The notes under the pieces are model-generated. The model was given only the letters and a program-made list of their open reading frames with translations, was not told the origin of the DNA and did no database searches. The position numbers were made by a program, and so were the translations under genes. Shown in pieces: positions 1 to 7,739 of a DNA stretch of 64,000 nucleotides. The DNA is from Gracilibacillus halotolerans. Its GTDB lineage: Bacteria; Bacillota; Bacilli; Bacillales; Amphibacillaceae. Position 1 is the first letter of the stretch, and every line of letters begins with the position of its first letter. The DNA is taken from assembly GCF_014206945.1 (NCBI RefSeq), contig NZ_JACHON010000007.1:18851-82850 (forward strand), given 5' to 3'.

Positions 1-14
1 CAGGAGGAAAAACA

Positions 15-1412
15 ATGAGCATAAATATGTACCTCGGGGCAGCTTCTTCGCAAAAAAACAACATGAATTCCTTGTGTATTGAAATTATTCAGTCTATGGA
101 GCAAGTGAAAGCTTCTATCAAAGCTTTTAACGGAGCCATATTACTTCAAGGAAAAACCTATCGAACTGCAAAATTATACATGTCCCAAACCTATCTTCCC
201 CTCGCTCAAGGGATTATTTATCTATGTGAAGAATTAATTCGACAAAATGATCGGTATATTAATGATTTTAAAAGTGAAGTAGCGACTACAGATGTAAAGG
301 AAGAAGAAATATTAGAACAAATTAGAGAAATCGACCGAATGATAATGAAATATGAAGAACTTAATAGTGTTACGCCGCTCTTCCATTCTACCATTATAGT
401 TTATCAACTTATGAAAAAGAATCTACAAGATAAACTTCAACGTTTATATACATATAACACGAAATCAGCTAATAATTATGAGACAGCTCTACAATTAGCA
501 AAAGGAGTAATAGACGGGCTCCAAGCAGTCCAAAATGGAAGAGGATTTAATAGCAAAACCGGCACATTTAGTACGGAAGGCATGAACCTCGATTGGATCG
601 CTCATATTGATAAGACTCACTATACAAGAAAAGCAAAAGAGGAATATGGTGATTATTTAGAAGAATACCCAGAAAATATAGAAAAAGTAATTACTATTAT
701 AAAGTATGATGAATCGAATCCTAAATATGTGGACGACACAAATGAATTTTTAGGCCCACTAGAAACTCATGATACGATAGAAATAAAATATTTAATATAT
801 TCAGCAGATGAGCCTTATCGTAGATTGTCATTACAATATTTAAATCAAGTAGAAATTGCCGCAATTGATGAATCAGGTGTGTTTTCATCTGATAAAAATA
901 CAATTAAATTTGACGTCGAGGACGACAGAACAAATGATAGAGGAAAATACTTTACCTTCTTTCATGAATTAGGTCATGCAATTGACTATTATCATGGAAC
1001 AGAACATGGTTATGATGGGTTTATATCTGAATCATTTGAATATGAAGGTAAAACATTATCGGAACACATGTATGTGGATGTAGAAAATAAAATTCAGGAA
1101 CAACTAAGAACGGAATTAAAACAGGAAGATTATGATGAACTAACTTCGGCAGAGAAAGATGAATTAATCAATAATGTATCCGAATATTTCATCTATAATG
1201 GACCTACTAACCAAGTATTATCAGATGATGAAAAAGATCTTTTTATGGAAGTGAAAACACAGCTAAGTGACGAGTTACGTCCTGATCATCATAATAACGC
1301 TTCAGATGTTTATGGAGGAGTTACTGTCAACCAGATTAAAGGGAAATGGGCACATCATGAAGAATCGTACTGGATAAATGAAGAAACAGGAGAAAGAGAG
1401 AGAGCCAAATAA
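15..1412 (+). CDS. LXG-domain toxin with zinc metallopeptidase tip, 3' end frameshifted
   Basis: The product resembles polymorphic toxins exported by the type VII (Esx/Yuk) system. The N-terminal ~230 residues are helical and LXG-like. The C-terminal part carries a zinc-peptidase signature, HELGH, at residues 317-321. AGGAGG lies 6-7 bases before the ATG. The reading frame stops at 1412 just after an (AG)5 run at 1395-1404. One frame over, the coding sequence continues from about 1405 to a stop at 1555-1557 that overlaps the next gene's ATG. About 50 residues are therefore missing, including a KEGFASYY segment whose Glu would be a plausible third zinc ligand, as in lethal-factor-like peptidases (inference). 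The protein is probably inactive as written, unless slippage in the AG run restores the frame. LXG assignment is fairly sure; the peptidase subfamily is not. Confidence 0.75.
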   Translation: MSINMYLGAASSQKNNMNSLCIEIIQSMEQVKASIKAFNGAILLQGKTYRTAKLYMSQTYLPLAQGIIYLCEELIRQNDRYINDFKSEVATTDVKEEEILEQIREIDRMIMKYEELNSVTPLFHSTIIVYQLMKKNLQDKLQRLYTYNTKSANNYETALQLAKGVIDGLQAVQNGRGFNSKTGTFSTEGMNLDWIAHIDKTHYTRKAKEEYGDYLEEYPENIEKVITIIKYDESNPKYVDDTNEFLGPLETHDTIEIKYLIYSADEPYRRLSLQYLNQVEIAAIDESGVFSSDKNTIKFDVEDDRTNDRGKYFTFFHELGHAIDYYHGTEHGYDGFISESFEYEGKTLSEHMYVDVENKIQEQLRTELKQEDYDELTSAEKDELINNVSEYFIYNGPTNQVLSDDEKDLFMEVKTQLSDELRPDHHNNASDVYGGVTVNQIKGKWAHHEESYWINEETGERERAK

Positions 1413-1557
1413 AGAGGGCTTTGCCAGTTACTATGGCACCATCATGCTTGAAGAGGGTGACCATAGAAACGATCAATTACAAAGTCACAAAGACTACTTA
1501 CCGACTTCTACAGAACATATGGATGCAATGTTCGAGTCGATGGAAGGTGAAAGATAA
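1405..1557 (+). pseudogene. Out-of-frame C-terminal tail of the LXG toxin
   Basis: Read from 1405, this segment encodes about 50 residues beginning PNKEGFASYYGTIML and ending MEGER. It has no start codon of its own. Its TAA at 1555-1557 overlaps the ATG of the next gene (TAATG), the usual layout for translational coupling, so it was very likely the original end of the toxin gene. The shift equals loss of one AG unit or gain of one base or two AG units in the preceding run. Confidence 0.75.
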
Positions 1558-2168
1558 TGAAAAAGTCATTTTTAATATACTTACTCATATTTAGTAGTTG
1601 TTTTTTGCTGTTAAGCTGTGAACAAGGAAATGAAAATGAACCAAATAATAATAAGGAAGAAAATGATGATATAGAACAAGAAGGTGAGGGAGAAACGATG
1701 AGCCAGGAGGATGCATTACAATTTGAAAACATTGGCAAAGCACCTGAATCAGATACAAAAAAGCCAATTAGTGAGGTAGCAAAAGTTATTTTTACGGAGT
1801 CGTCTTTGGATACTGCCTATGAACCGATAGCAATCGACTTAGAAAATAATGAAATTTATATCAATCCAACGATAAGTATTCATCGATTCAGTTCTTATGA
1901 GGATACAGTACAATTTGATCATGCACAGAAAGTAAAAGAATTACTAGAGAAATATGATGTTCAAAATTGGGAAAGAGATTATACTTTTGAGGACCCTGAG
2001 ACTTACGAGGATGGCTATAGTTGGAGACTATGGCTACAGTTTGAAGATGGTACTGTTGAAAAGCATAAAGGAGCGGGAACATCTAAAAAAGAGATTACAC
2101 CTGAGAATTTCGAGGAATTTTCAAAAGAGTTGCGTCAATTAGTAAATGCTTCATTAGGTGGATCTTAA
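1557..2168 (+). CDS. Lipoprotein encoded next to LXG toxin
   Basis: A 203-residue secreted lipoprotein. Residues 1-21 form a lipoprotein signal peptide with lipobox LLSC, so the protein should be diacylated at Cys21 and held on the outer face of the membrane. A low-complexity Asn/Glu linker (about 22-45) leads to a globular domain of unknown fold. The start overlaps the ancestral stop of the toxin gene, which argues for translational coupling and a joint role. An immunity or accessory function is plausible from position only; I do not recognise the family. Confidence 0.7.
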   Translation: MKKSFLIYLLIFSSCFLLLSCEQGNENEPNNNKEENDDIEQEGEGETMSQEDALQFENIGKAPESDTKKPISEVAKVIFTESSLDTAYEPIAIDLENNEIYINPTISIHRFSSYEDTVQFDHAQKVKELLEKYDVQNWERDYTFEDPETYEDGYSWRLWLQFEDGTVEKHKGAGTSKKEITPENFEEFSKELRQLVNASLGGS

Positions 2169-2265
2169 AAACAAGGAAATGTATATGTCAGCCCCCCCAA
2201 AAACCCGGATGATAAGGGCTCATAGAGAATAACAATAATTTAGTTGTATGAAGTTGGTGTTTTGA

Positions 2266-2754
2266 ATGAAGAGAATTGCTAATACTAAGTACTGGATAAT
2301 GATAATAACAATAGTTTTGGTTATAAGTAGCTTGTATATTGTAATACAGCAAAAGAACTCATCTCAATCATTAGCTATTGTTGAAGATTATCTCAAAGAG
2401 CAAGGGTTTAAATTGCTTTCATATGAAGGACAAACAGAAGCATATCAGCTAACAATAGAGAAGATTCAAAACGAACCATATGATGTTTATTGGGATGGAC
2501 ATCTAAATAACCCTGATTCATATATGGGAAAAACAGTGAAAGTTGAAAAATTTGCCGTTGAAAATCATCCATTGAACGAATGGACGTGTTGTGGGGATGT
2601 AAAAACTGAAGAAATGGTCTATACCTACGTTTTCGTTATAGATGACAAAGTTGTAGGTGGGATTGCTTTTCCTGATGTATTAGATGAGTTAGGCATTAAA
2701 GGGGGTTTCTGGTCATCATTAGACGGAGAAATCCAAACAACGAGAAGTTATTAA
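2266..2754 (+). CDS. Hypothetical single-pass membrane protein
   Basis: A 162-residue protein with one N-terminal membrane segment (about residues 9-27, rich in Ile/Val/Leu) and a soluble, presumably extracytoplasmic domain. A TCCG pair of adjacent Cys (WTCCGD) lies near residue 108. The ribosome binding site before the ATG is weak. It sits between the toxin module and a leftover toxin fragment, so it may be an immunity-like or orphan cargo gene; that is inference from place alone. Confidence 0.55.
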   Translation: MKRIANTKYWIMIITIVLVISSLYIVIQQKNSSQSLAIVEDYLKEQGFKLLSYEGQTEAYQLTIEKIQNEPYDVYWDGHLNNPDSYMGKTVKVEKFAVENHPLNEWTCCGDVKTEEMVYTYVFVIDDKVVGGIAFPDVLDELGIKGGFWSSLDGEIQTTRSY

Positions 2755-2756
2755 AC

Positions 2757-2870
2757 AAAAACTATTTAGTGTATGAAGAGTTAATTTTCAAGGAGAAAGG
2801 TGAATTAACCAATCATGAATCTGAATATTTTACTTATAATAGGACCCCTAACAAAACGTATGAACAATAG
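2757..2870 (+). pseudogene. Orphan fragment of a second LXG metallopeptidase toxin
   Basis: The frame ending at the TAG at 2868-2870 encodes YEELIFKEKGELTNHESEYF followed by TYNRTPNKTYEQ. This matches residues 373 to about 400 of the upstream toxin (YDELTSAEKDELINNVSEYF...), with about half the positions identical. No start codon or ribosome binding site is present. A further short stretch (EEMLREMK, another frame) up to 2900 resembles the next part of the toxin. It reads as the remnant of a paralogous toxin C-terminus. Confidence 0.65.
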
Positions 2871-2900
2871 AGGAGAAGAGATGTTGAGAGAAATGAAATA

Positions 2901-2936
2901 GCGCCAATCCATTAGCGTGGATTGACGCTTTTTTTC
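2901..2936 (+). terminator. Intrinsic terminator of toxin island
   Basis: GCGCCAATCCA pairs with TGGATTGACGC (one mismatch) around a six-base loop, followed by seven T. It closes the plus-strand toxin island before the convergent fic gene. Confidence 0.85.
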
Positions 2937-2981
2937 ATTACTAAACCTGAGATGGCTTGGACTCACGGGTACTATATAGTA

Positions 2982-4112
2982 TTATTCTCTCAATATACGC
3001 ATTAAATCGTAATTACGATACTTTTTATTTCTTTTCGCTTCTTTATCGGCAAATAATAGCTTTTTATCTGCTAACGTGTTTAGTGCGTTTCTCGCTGTAT
3101 TTATTGATATATCAAGTTGTTCTGAAGCCTCTTTTGCTGTTGTAAATGGGTTTGAAAATGTATAAAGCCACACCATCTTTTCGGATTCAAGCTTACACTT
3201 GGTTAATCCCTCTTTCGCTAGTTTATCCGCTTTCTCTAGTTTCGAATTAATTCGATTAGCCATACGGTCACAAGCTTTTAAAAAGAACAATATCCAGTCT
3301 CCCCATTGAGGGTTCTCTCCTCTTACCCCGTTTAGCATATCATAGTATAAAGGGCGTTCCTCCTCCAATTCTTCACTTACAAAAAATATAGGCTGTGAAA
3401 TTATTTTAGATTGCATAAGAGAAAGTACTATTAATATACGTCCTAGTCGGCCATTCCCGTCTAGAAATGGATGAATAGATTCAAATTGTGCATGAATAAT
3501 GGCTGTTTTTATAATCGGATTGGTATTCTCATCAAAGATGTAGTCCTCAGTCGATAAGTGATCGATAGGAAGACTTTCATTGTATGGATGTTTATTGATA
3601 AAATACTCTAGGTTCTGCATATATTCCTCAATTTTTTCTGCAGAAATCGGGATATAGGTAGCATCTTCTATTTTATTTGTTGGGCCAATAAAGTTTTGTA
3701 TTTTTCGATATTCACCAGAAGATTGTGTGGAACCTCTTCCACCCTGCATTAATATCCCGTGTAAATCTTTTATTAGCCTGGATGTTACAGGATAACCATT
3801 TTTTATGAGTTCAGTGCCTGTTTGTAATGCTTCACGATAATTGTTGACTTCAGTTATTTCCCATCTTGGATTCTTATTATTTTGTTCTTCCACCATGTCT
3901 GTAAAAGTCACTTGAGTTCCTTCAATCTTAGTCGATTCAACAGACTCACTTAATAATAATATTTGGATGAGAGCATGGTTAACAATAAAGTGATTGAATT
4001 TTTCTTCTAAACGCCCTATTTTATTATTAACTTCCGCCAAAATCTCGAAAATCTCTAGTGCTTCCTCTTTTTTCACACTAACAGGAAGTTTAGACATACC
4101 TTTTCTAACCAT
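2982..4112 (-). CDS. Fic family protein (class II) with C-terminal winged helix
   Basis: Fic proteins transfer AMP (or another phosphate-containing group) to protein hydroxyls. The catalytic motif HPFLDGNGRLGR is intact at residues 214-225. The self-inhibitory motif SxxxEG (STKIEG, residues 60-65) lies N-terminal to the Fic core, the arrangement of class II enzymes. The last ~60 residues (TAKEASEQLDISINTARNAL...) look like a winged helix-turn-helix, a common tail in this group. GGGGGTG is about 6 bases before the ATG at 4112. It is convergent with the toxin island, with no visible antitoxin partner because inhibition is intramolecular. The target is unknown. Confidence 0.9.
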   Translation of the reverse strand: MVRKGMSKLPVSVKKEEALEIFEILAEVNNKIGRLEEKFNHFIVNHALIQILLLSESVESTKIEGTQVTFTDMVEEQNNKNPRWEITEVNNYREALQTGTELIKNGYPVTSRLIKDLHGILMQGGRGSTQSSGEYRKIQNFIGPTNKIEDATYIPISAEKIEEYMQNLEYFINKHPYNESLPIDHLSTEDYIFDENTNPIIKTAIIHAQFESIHPFLDGNGRLGRILIVLSLMQSKIISQPIFFVSEELEEERPLYYDMLNGVRGENPQWGDWILFFLKACDRMANRINSKLEKADKLAKEGLTKCKLESEKMVWLYTFSNPFTTAKEASEQLDISINTARNALNTLADKKLLFADKEAKRNKKYRNYDLMRILRE

Positions 4113-4568
4113 ATTAACACCCCCAACGTAAATTATTTATTTAATTATATAATTATATACAAATTAAATCAAAATAGTCACTTTTTTTACTTAATAACAC
4201 TAAAATACTTGAATTAATAAAAATTTGACTAATTATTTGTTTATTATCCATCAACACATGGAGATTTAGTCAACACAGAAACAAATTTACTTCTTTTCCA
4301 CTAGATGATTATGAATGTTAAATAGAGCAGTATAGTCTCTAAAGGATTATGAATTTACCATAAAAGTTAAAATGTTGCTATTTGTCGTGAACTACCTTTC
4401 GATTATTATGATAGATAGGTCATATTAAAAGGAGGAGATTAGATGGGTTGAGAATACTATCTTCACCAGTATGGATGTCATAAGTTGAGAAATACAATTT
4501 AGTTAGAAAATGATGCTTAATGTTAGTACAACTAAAACGAATTGTTAATATGAAAGGAGAAAGTAAAG
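4113..4568. other. Gene-free gap between fic and GH16 genes
   Basis: A very AT-rich stretch of 456 bases. At 4433-4451 a near-consensus ribosome binding site (AAAGGAGGAG) is followed by ATG GGT TGA, a two-codon frame; after the stop the same frame stays open for about 16 codons (EYYLHQYGCHKLRNTI). It could be a decayed gene start or a leader. No convincing promoter pair was found. Confidence 0.4.
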
Positions 4569-5825
4569 ATGAAGAGAAGGAATTTAGCTATATTAAAGGT
4601 TATGGCTCTTCTCGTAATAAGTTTTTCTATTGTATCTGGATACGATATTTTAAAAGCAAATTCAGATAACCTTGGAGGCTCTTTTTTTGATGACTTAGAA
4701 TCTTTTGATGAGTCTAATTGGCATAAAGCCCATAATTGGAGTAATGGCCAAATGTTTAATGCTACTTGGTATGATACACAAGTAACTTTCGAAAATAGCA
4801 TTATGTCGTTAGCTATTGAGATGGACGAGGAAGGAGCAAACCCTCCATATAAAGCAGGTGAATATCGTTCCAATGCTTTCTATCAATATGGGTTATTCGA
4901 AGTGAACATGAAACCGGCTGTTGGCTCGGGTACAGTCTCGTCGTTCTTTACTTATACGGGTCCATCCAATGATGATCCGTGGGATGAGATTGATATTGAA
5001 TTTCTAGGAAAGGACACATCAAAAATTCAATTTAATTATTTTACAGATGGTGTAGGAAATAATGAATATACGCACGATCTTGGCTTCGATGCTTCCTCAG
5101 AGTTTAACACGTATGCTTTTGAATGGAGGCCAGACTCTATAAGCTGGTATGTAAATGGGGAATTAATATACACAGCCACAGACAATATACCTCAAACACC
5201 TCAACAAATCATGATGAACCTCTGGCCATCTATCGGTGTAGACAGTTGGACAGGTCCATTTAATGAGGAAAATATTCCTCTTTATGCACAATATAATTGG
5301 ATTAGGTATACTCCACTTTCAGAATTAGACAATGCGAATGATGAACCAGCTGATAATGAAGAGGACACTAGCAATGAAGAATCAACAGATGGTTCTAACG
5401 ATAATGATGAGAATGAAGCGGATGAAAATGGTTCAACAGATGACACAAATAATAATGATACAAATGAATCTGGCGATGATGAATCCACAGTTGGATCGGA
5501 TGATAATAATACAGATGAAACAGATAATAACGAAACAGATGAGTTGCAATCGACGGAAGATCAATCTGGCGAGAATGAATCTACAGAGGAAGCCGCAGGA
5601 ACCAACAATAATATGAATGGGTCTACAGATATTGATTCAAATATCAATCGTGTAAGTGAGGATAGTACAGAGGTTGAAAAAAGTGATAAAATGAATAATG
5701 ATTCAATAGGAAACAGATTACCTGATACAGCCACCCCCATTTATACGTATTTATTAGTCGGAATCACAATTCTGTTAATCGGTGGTTATTTATTTAAACG
5801 ATCCGCAAAATACAGAAACAGTTAA
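4569..5825 (+). CDS. Cell-wall-anchored GH16 beta-glucanase
   Basis: A secreted endo-beta-glucanase of glycoside hydrolase family 16 (lichenase/laminarinase clan). A signal peptide covers about residues 1-31. The catalytic signature DEIDIEF supplies Glu140, Asp142 and Glu144 (nucleophile, helper, acid/base). After the jelly-roll domain (to about 255) comes a ~125-residue linker almost wholly of Asp, Glu, Asn, Ser and Thr. Then follow LPDTA (384-388), a hydrophobic segment and a basic tail, a sortase signal of the kind used by the B. subtilis YhcS sortase. Substrate is probably beta-1,3 or mixed-link glucan. AAAGGAG precedes the ATG. It opens a sugar-uptake locus; no sortase gene is in the window. 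Confidence 0.88.
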   Translation: MKRRNLAILKVMALLVISFSIVSGYDILKANSDNLGGSFFDDLESFDESNWHKAHNWSNGQMFNATWYDTQVTFENSIMSLAIEMDEEGANPPYKAGEYRSNAFYQYGLFEVNMKPAVGSGTVSSFFTYTGPSNDDPWDEIDIEFLGKDTSKIQFNYFTDGVGNNEYTHDLGFDASSEFNTYAFEWRPDSISWYVNGELIYTATDNIPQTPQQIMMNLWPSIGVDSWTGPFNEENIPLYAQYNWIRYTPLSELDNANDEPADNEEDTSNEESTDGSNDNDENEADENGSTDDTNNNDTNESGDDESTVGSDDNNTDETDNNETDELQSTEDQSGENESTEEAAGTNNNMNGSTDIDSNINRVSEDSTEVEKSDKMNNDSIGNRLPDTATPIYTYLLVGITILLIGGYLFKRSAKYRNS

Positions 5826-5915
5826 ACAGCTAACATCAATTTTATTGGCTATAAAACTACCATAGATATTAAAATCTTACGATGTTATAAAGTATCGCAG
5901 TCTAATAAAATAGAA

Positions 5916-5933
5916 AATGTAAGCGATTACTAA
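5916..5933 (+). promoter_or_regulatory. Candidate CcpA cre site
   Basis: AATGTAAGCGATTACTAA fits the catabolite-responsive element consensus WWTGNAARCGNWWWCAWW at all fixed positions except one (T for A near the 3' end). It lies 17 bases before the start of the solute-binding protein gene, where CcpA would block transcription when preferred sugars are present. Confidence 0.65.
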
Positions 5934-5949
5934 CGAGTGGGGGAAGGTC

Positions 5950-7632
5950 ATGAGAACTATATTAGTAAAAGTTAAAGTCCTTAGCGTGTTTGTTTTAGTA
6001 TGTTTCGCACTTATCGCGTGCAGCCAAGATAGTAGTAAAAAATCAACATCAGAGGAAGAAGAATTAGTTGAAGAATTAGTAAGTGAAGAACTACCTGAAA
6101 CCTTTGATGAGGAGGTAACGATAACTACTGTAAGGCATGTTGGTGGCGATGTGACATTTAAGGAAGGGGAAACCATAGAAAATAATGTCCATACAAAGTG
6201 GGCTAAAGACAAATTCAATATTAACTTGGATTATCTATGGACAACAAGTGGACCGAACGATGCTTTTACAACGAAAATTAGACTAGCATTATCATCTAAT
6301 GAAGAGATGCCAGATATCATTGCTCTAAGAGATGCTGTTGATCAGGATCTGATTGATTCTAAAAAGTTCATGCCTGTCGGCGAATTGTTTGACGCCTATG
6401 CTTCCGATACATGGAAGGCAGCGATGGAGGAAGATCCTAGTGTTTGGTACCCATACATGCGCGACGGAGAAAAAATGGCGATTCCAATTTTGGATTATGC
6501 TTATAACGGAGATACGGTTCTGTTTATTCGCGAAGACTGGATGAAAAATCTAAATCTTGATGCGCCAGAAACGATAGATGATGTGGAAAAAATTATGGAT
6601 GCTTTTGTTACACAAGATCCAGATGGAAATGGAAAAGACGATACGTATGGACTTACGATTGGCTTTAAAAATGCGTTGAATACATGGATGAGTGGTGCAG
6701 ATTGGATTTTTGGTGCCTATGGGACGATACCAAACCAATGGAATGAAACAGAAGAAGGCACGTTAGAAAATGGTTCTGTCAATCCAGCGATGAAAGATGG
6801 ATTAGCTACTCTAAAAAGCTGGATGGAAAAAGGTTATATCAATAAGGAATCAGGGTTATGGGATGAAACAAAAGCTTCAGAATTGTTCACATCAGGACGT
6901 GCCGGAATTATCGCTGGGCCTCACTGGCTAGTAGACTGGCCTCTACCGGATACGAAGACGAACATCGATGGGGCTGAGTACAGAGCATATCCAATACCAA
7001 CAGGTCCAAATGGAGAAGCTGGGCGTCGAGGAACGGCCATCAATAACGGTGCTATTCTAATTAATAAGGATGCTGACCCTGAAGTAATTAAAGCATTCTT
7101 TGTTTACCAAAATTATTTATTTGACCATTATGCGAATCCGGAAGAAGGCGGAGAATTCGAGCACGGATTTGCAGAAGGATATGATTATGTCTTACAAGAT
7201 GGAGAGGCTTCTAGAGATGTGCCAGGTGGTACGATAGCAGCTGAAAAGTATTCGCTAACCTTTGATGTTGCAAGAATCCCGTCTTTACAATTAGAGACAT
7301 TGAATAAGCTCGCAAATGGTGGAGAAGCAGAAACACCGTTTGAAAGAAAGGTAAAACTGAATGCTGATGTGAACCCAGAAATCTATGAGGCAGCAAAGAT
7401 TGTCATCGAGCAAAAGGATCTTGCTATGCCAAATATGTTTACTGGTGCGCCGACAGAAACACAGCAATCACGTGGTCAGTCACTCGATAAAATTTTAGAT
7501 GAAGGCTTCAATAAGATAATCTACGGTGAATTGCCATTAGATGAATTTGATAATCTTGTGGAAAGATGGAAAAGTTCGGGCGGAGATGAATTAACAAAAG
7601 AAATTAATGAGTGGTATGACTCAGTAAAATAA
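5950..7632 (+). CDS. LplA-type carbohydrate ABC transporter binding lipoprotein
   Basis: A 560-residue solute-binding lipoprotein of the large LplA/YtcQ kind that feeds CUT1-type importers with oligosaccharides. Signal peptide with lipobox LIAC (Cys at about 19), then an acidic Ser/Glu linker and a family 1 extracellular binding-protein fold. GGGGGAAGG lies just before the ATG. It is the first gene of a unit with a YesMN-like two-component system and two permeases, and a cre-like site sits just upstream. The gene before it suggests glucan oligosaccharides as cargo (inference). Confidence 0.88.
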   Translation: MRTILVKVKVLSVFVLVCFALIACSQDSSKKSTSEEEELVEELVSEELPETFDEEVTITTVRHVGGDVTFKEGETIENNVHTKWAKDKFNINLDYLWTTSGPNDAFTTKIRLALSSNEEMPDIIALRDAVDQDLIDSKKFMPVGELFDAYASDTWKAAMEEDPSVWYPYMRDGEKMAIPILDYAYNGDTVLFIREDWMKNLNLDAPETIDDVEKIMDAFVTQDPDGNGKDDTYGLTIGFKNALNTWMSGADWIFGAYGTIPNQWNETEEGTLENGSVNPAMKDGLATLKSWMEKGYINKESGLWDETKASELFTSGRAGIIAGPHWLVDWPLPDTKTNIDGAEYRAYPIPTGPNGEAGRRGTAINNGAILINKDADPEVIKAFFVYQNYLFDHYANPEEGGEFEHGFAEGYDYVLQDGEASRDVPGGTIAAEKYSLTFDVARIPSLQLETLNKLANGGEAETPFERKVKLNADVNPEIYEAAKIVIEQKDLAMPNMFTGAPTETQQSRGQSLDKILDEGFNKIIYGELPLDEFDNLVERWKSSGGDELTKEINEWYDSVK

Positions 7633-7641
7633 TGTATTTGC

Positions 7642-7664
7642 GGGTCTCCTAAATGAGGGGACCC
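7642..7664 (+). other. Intra-operon hairpin after binding-protein gene
   Basis: GGGTCTCC and GGGGACCC pair (one G-U) around a seven-base loop, with no T-run. Such hairpins after binding-protein genes often stabilise the upstream message, allowing more binding protein than permease. Confidence 0.5.
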
Positions 7665-7739
7665 AAGCTCAATAGGGGAAACAGAAGGGGCTTCAAAACT
7701 TTTATTGTTTTCCAGAACTTCATGAAGTGGTGATTCACG

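Noticed and set aside
5332..5616. 94-codon Met/Ile-rich frame inside the GH16 gene
   Set aside because: It is the shifted reading of the Asp/Asn/Glu-rich linker (GAT/AAT codons read as ATG/ATA).
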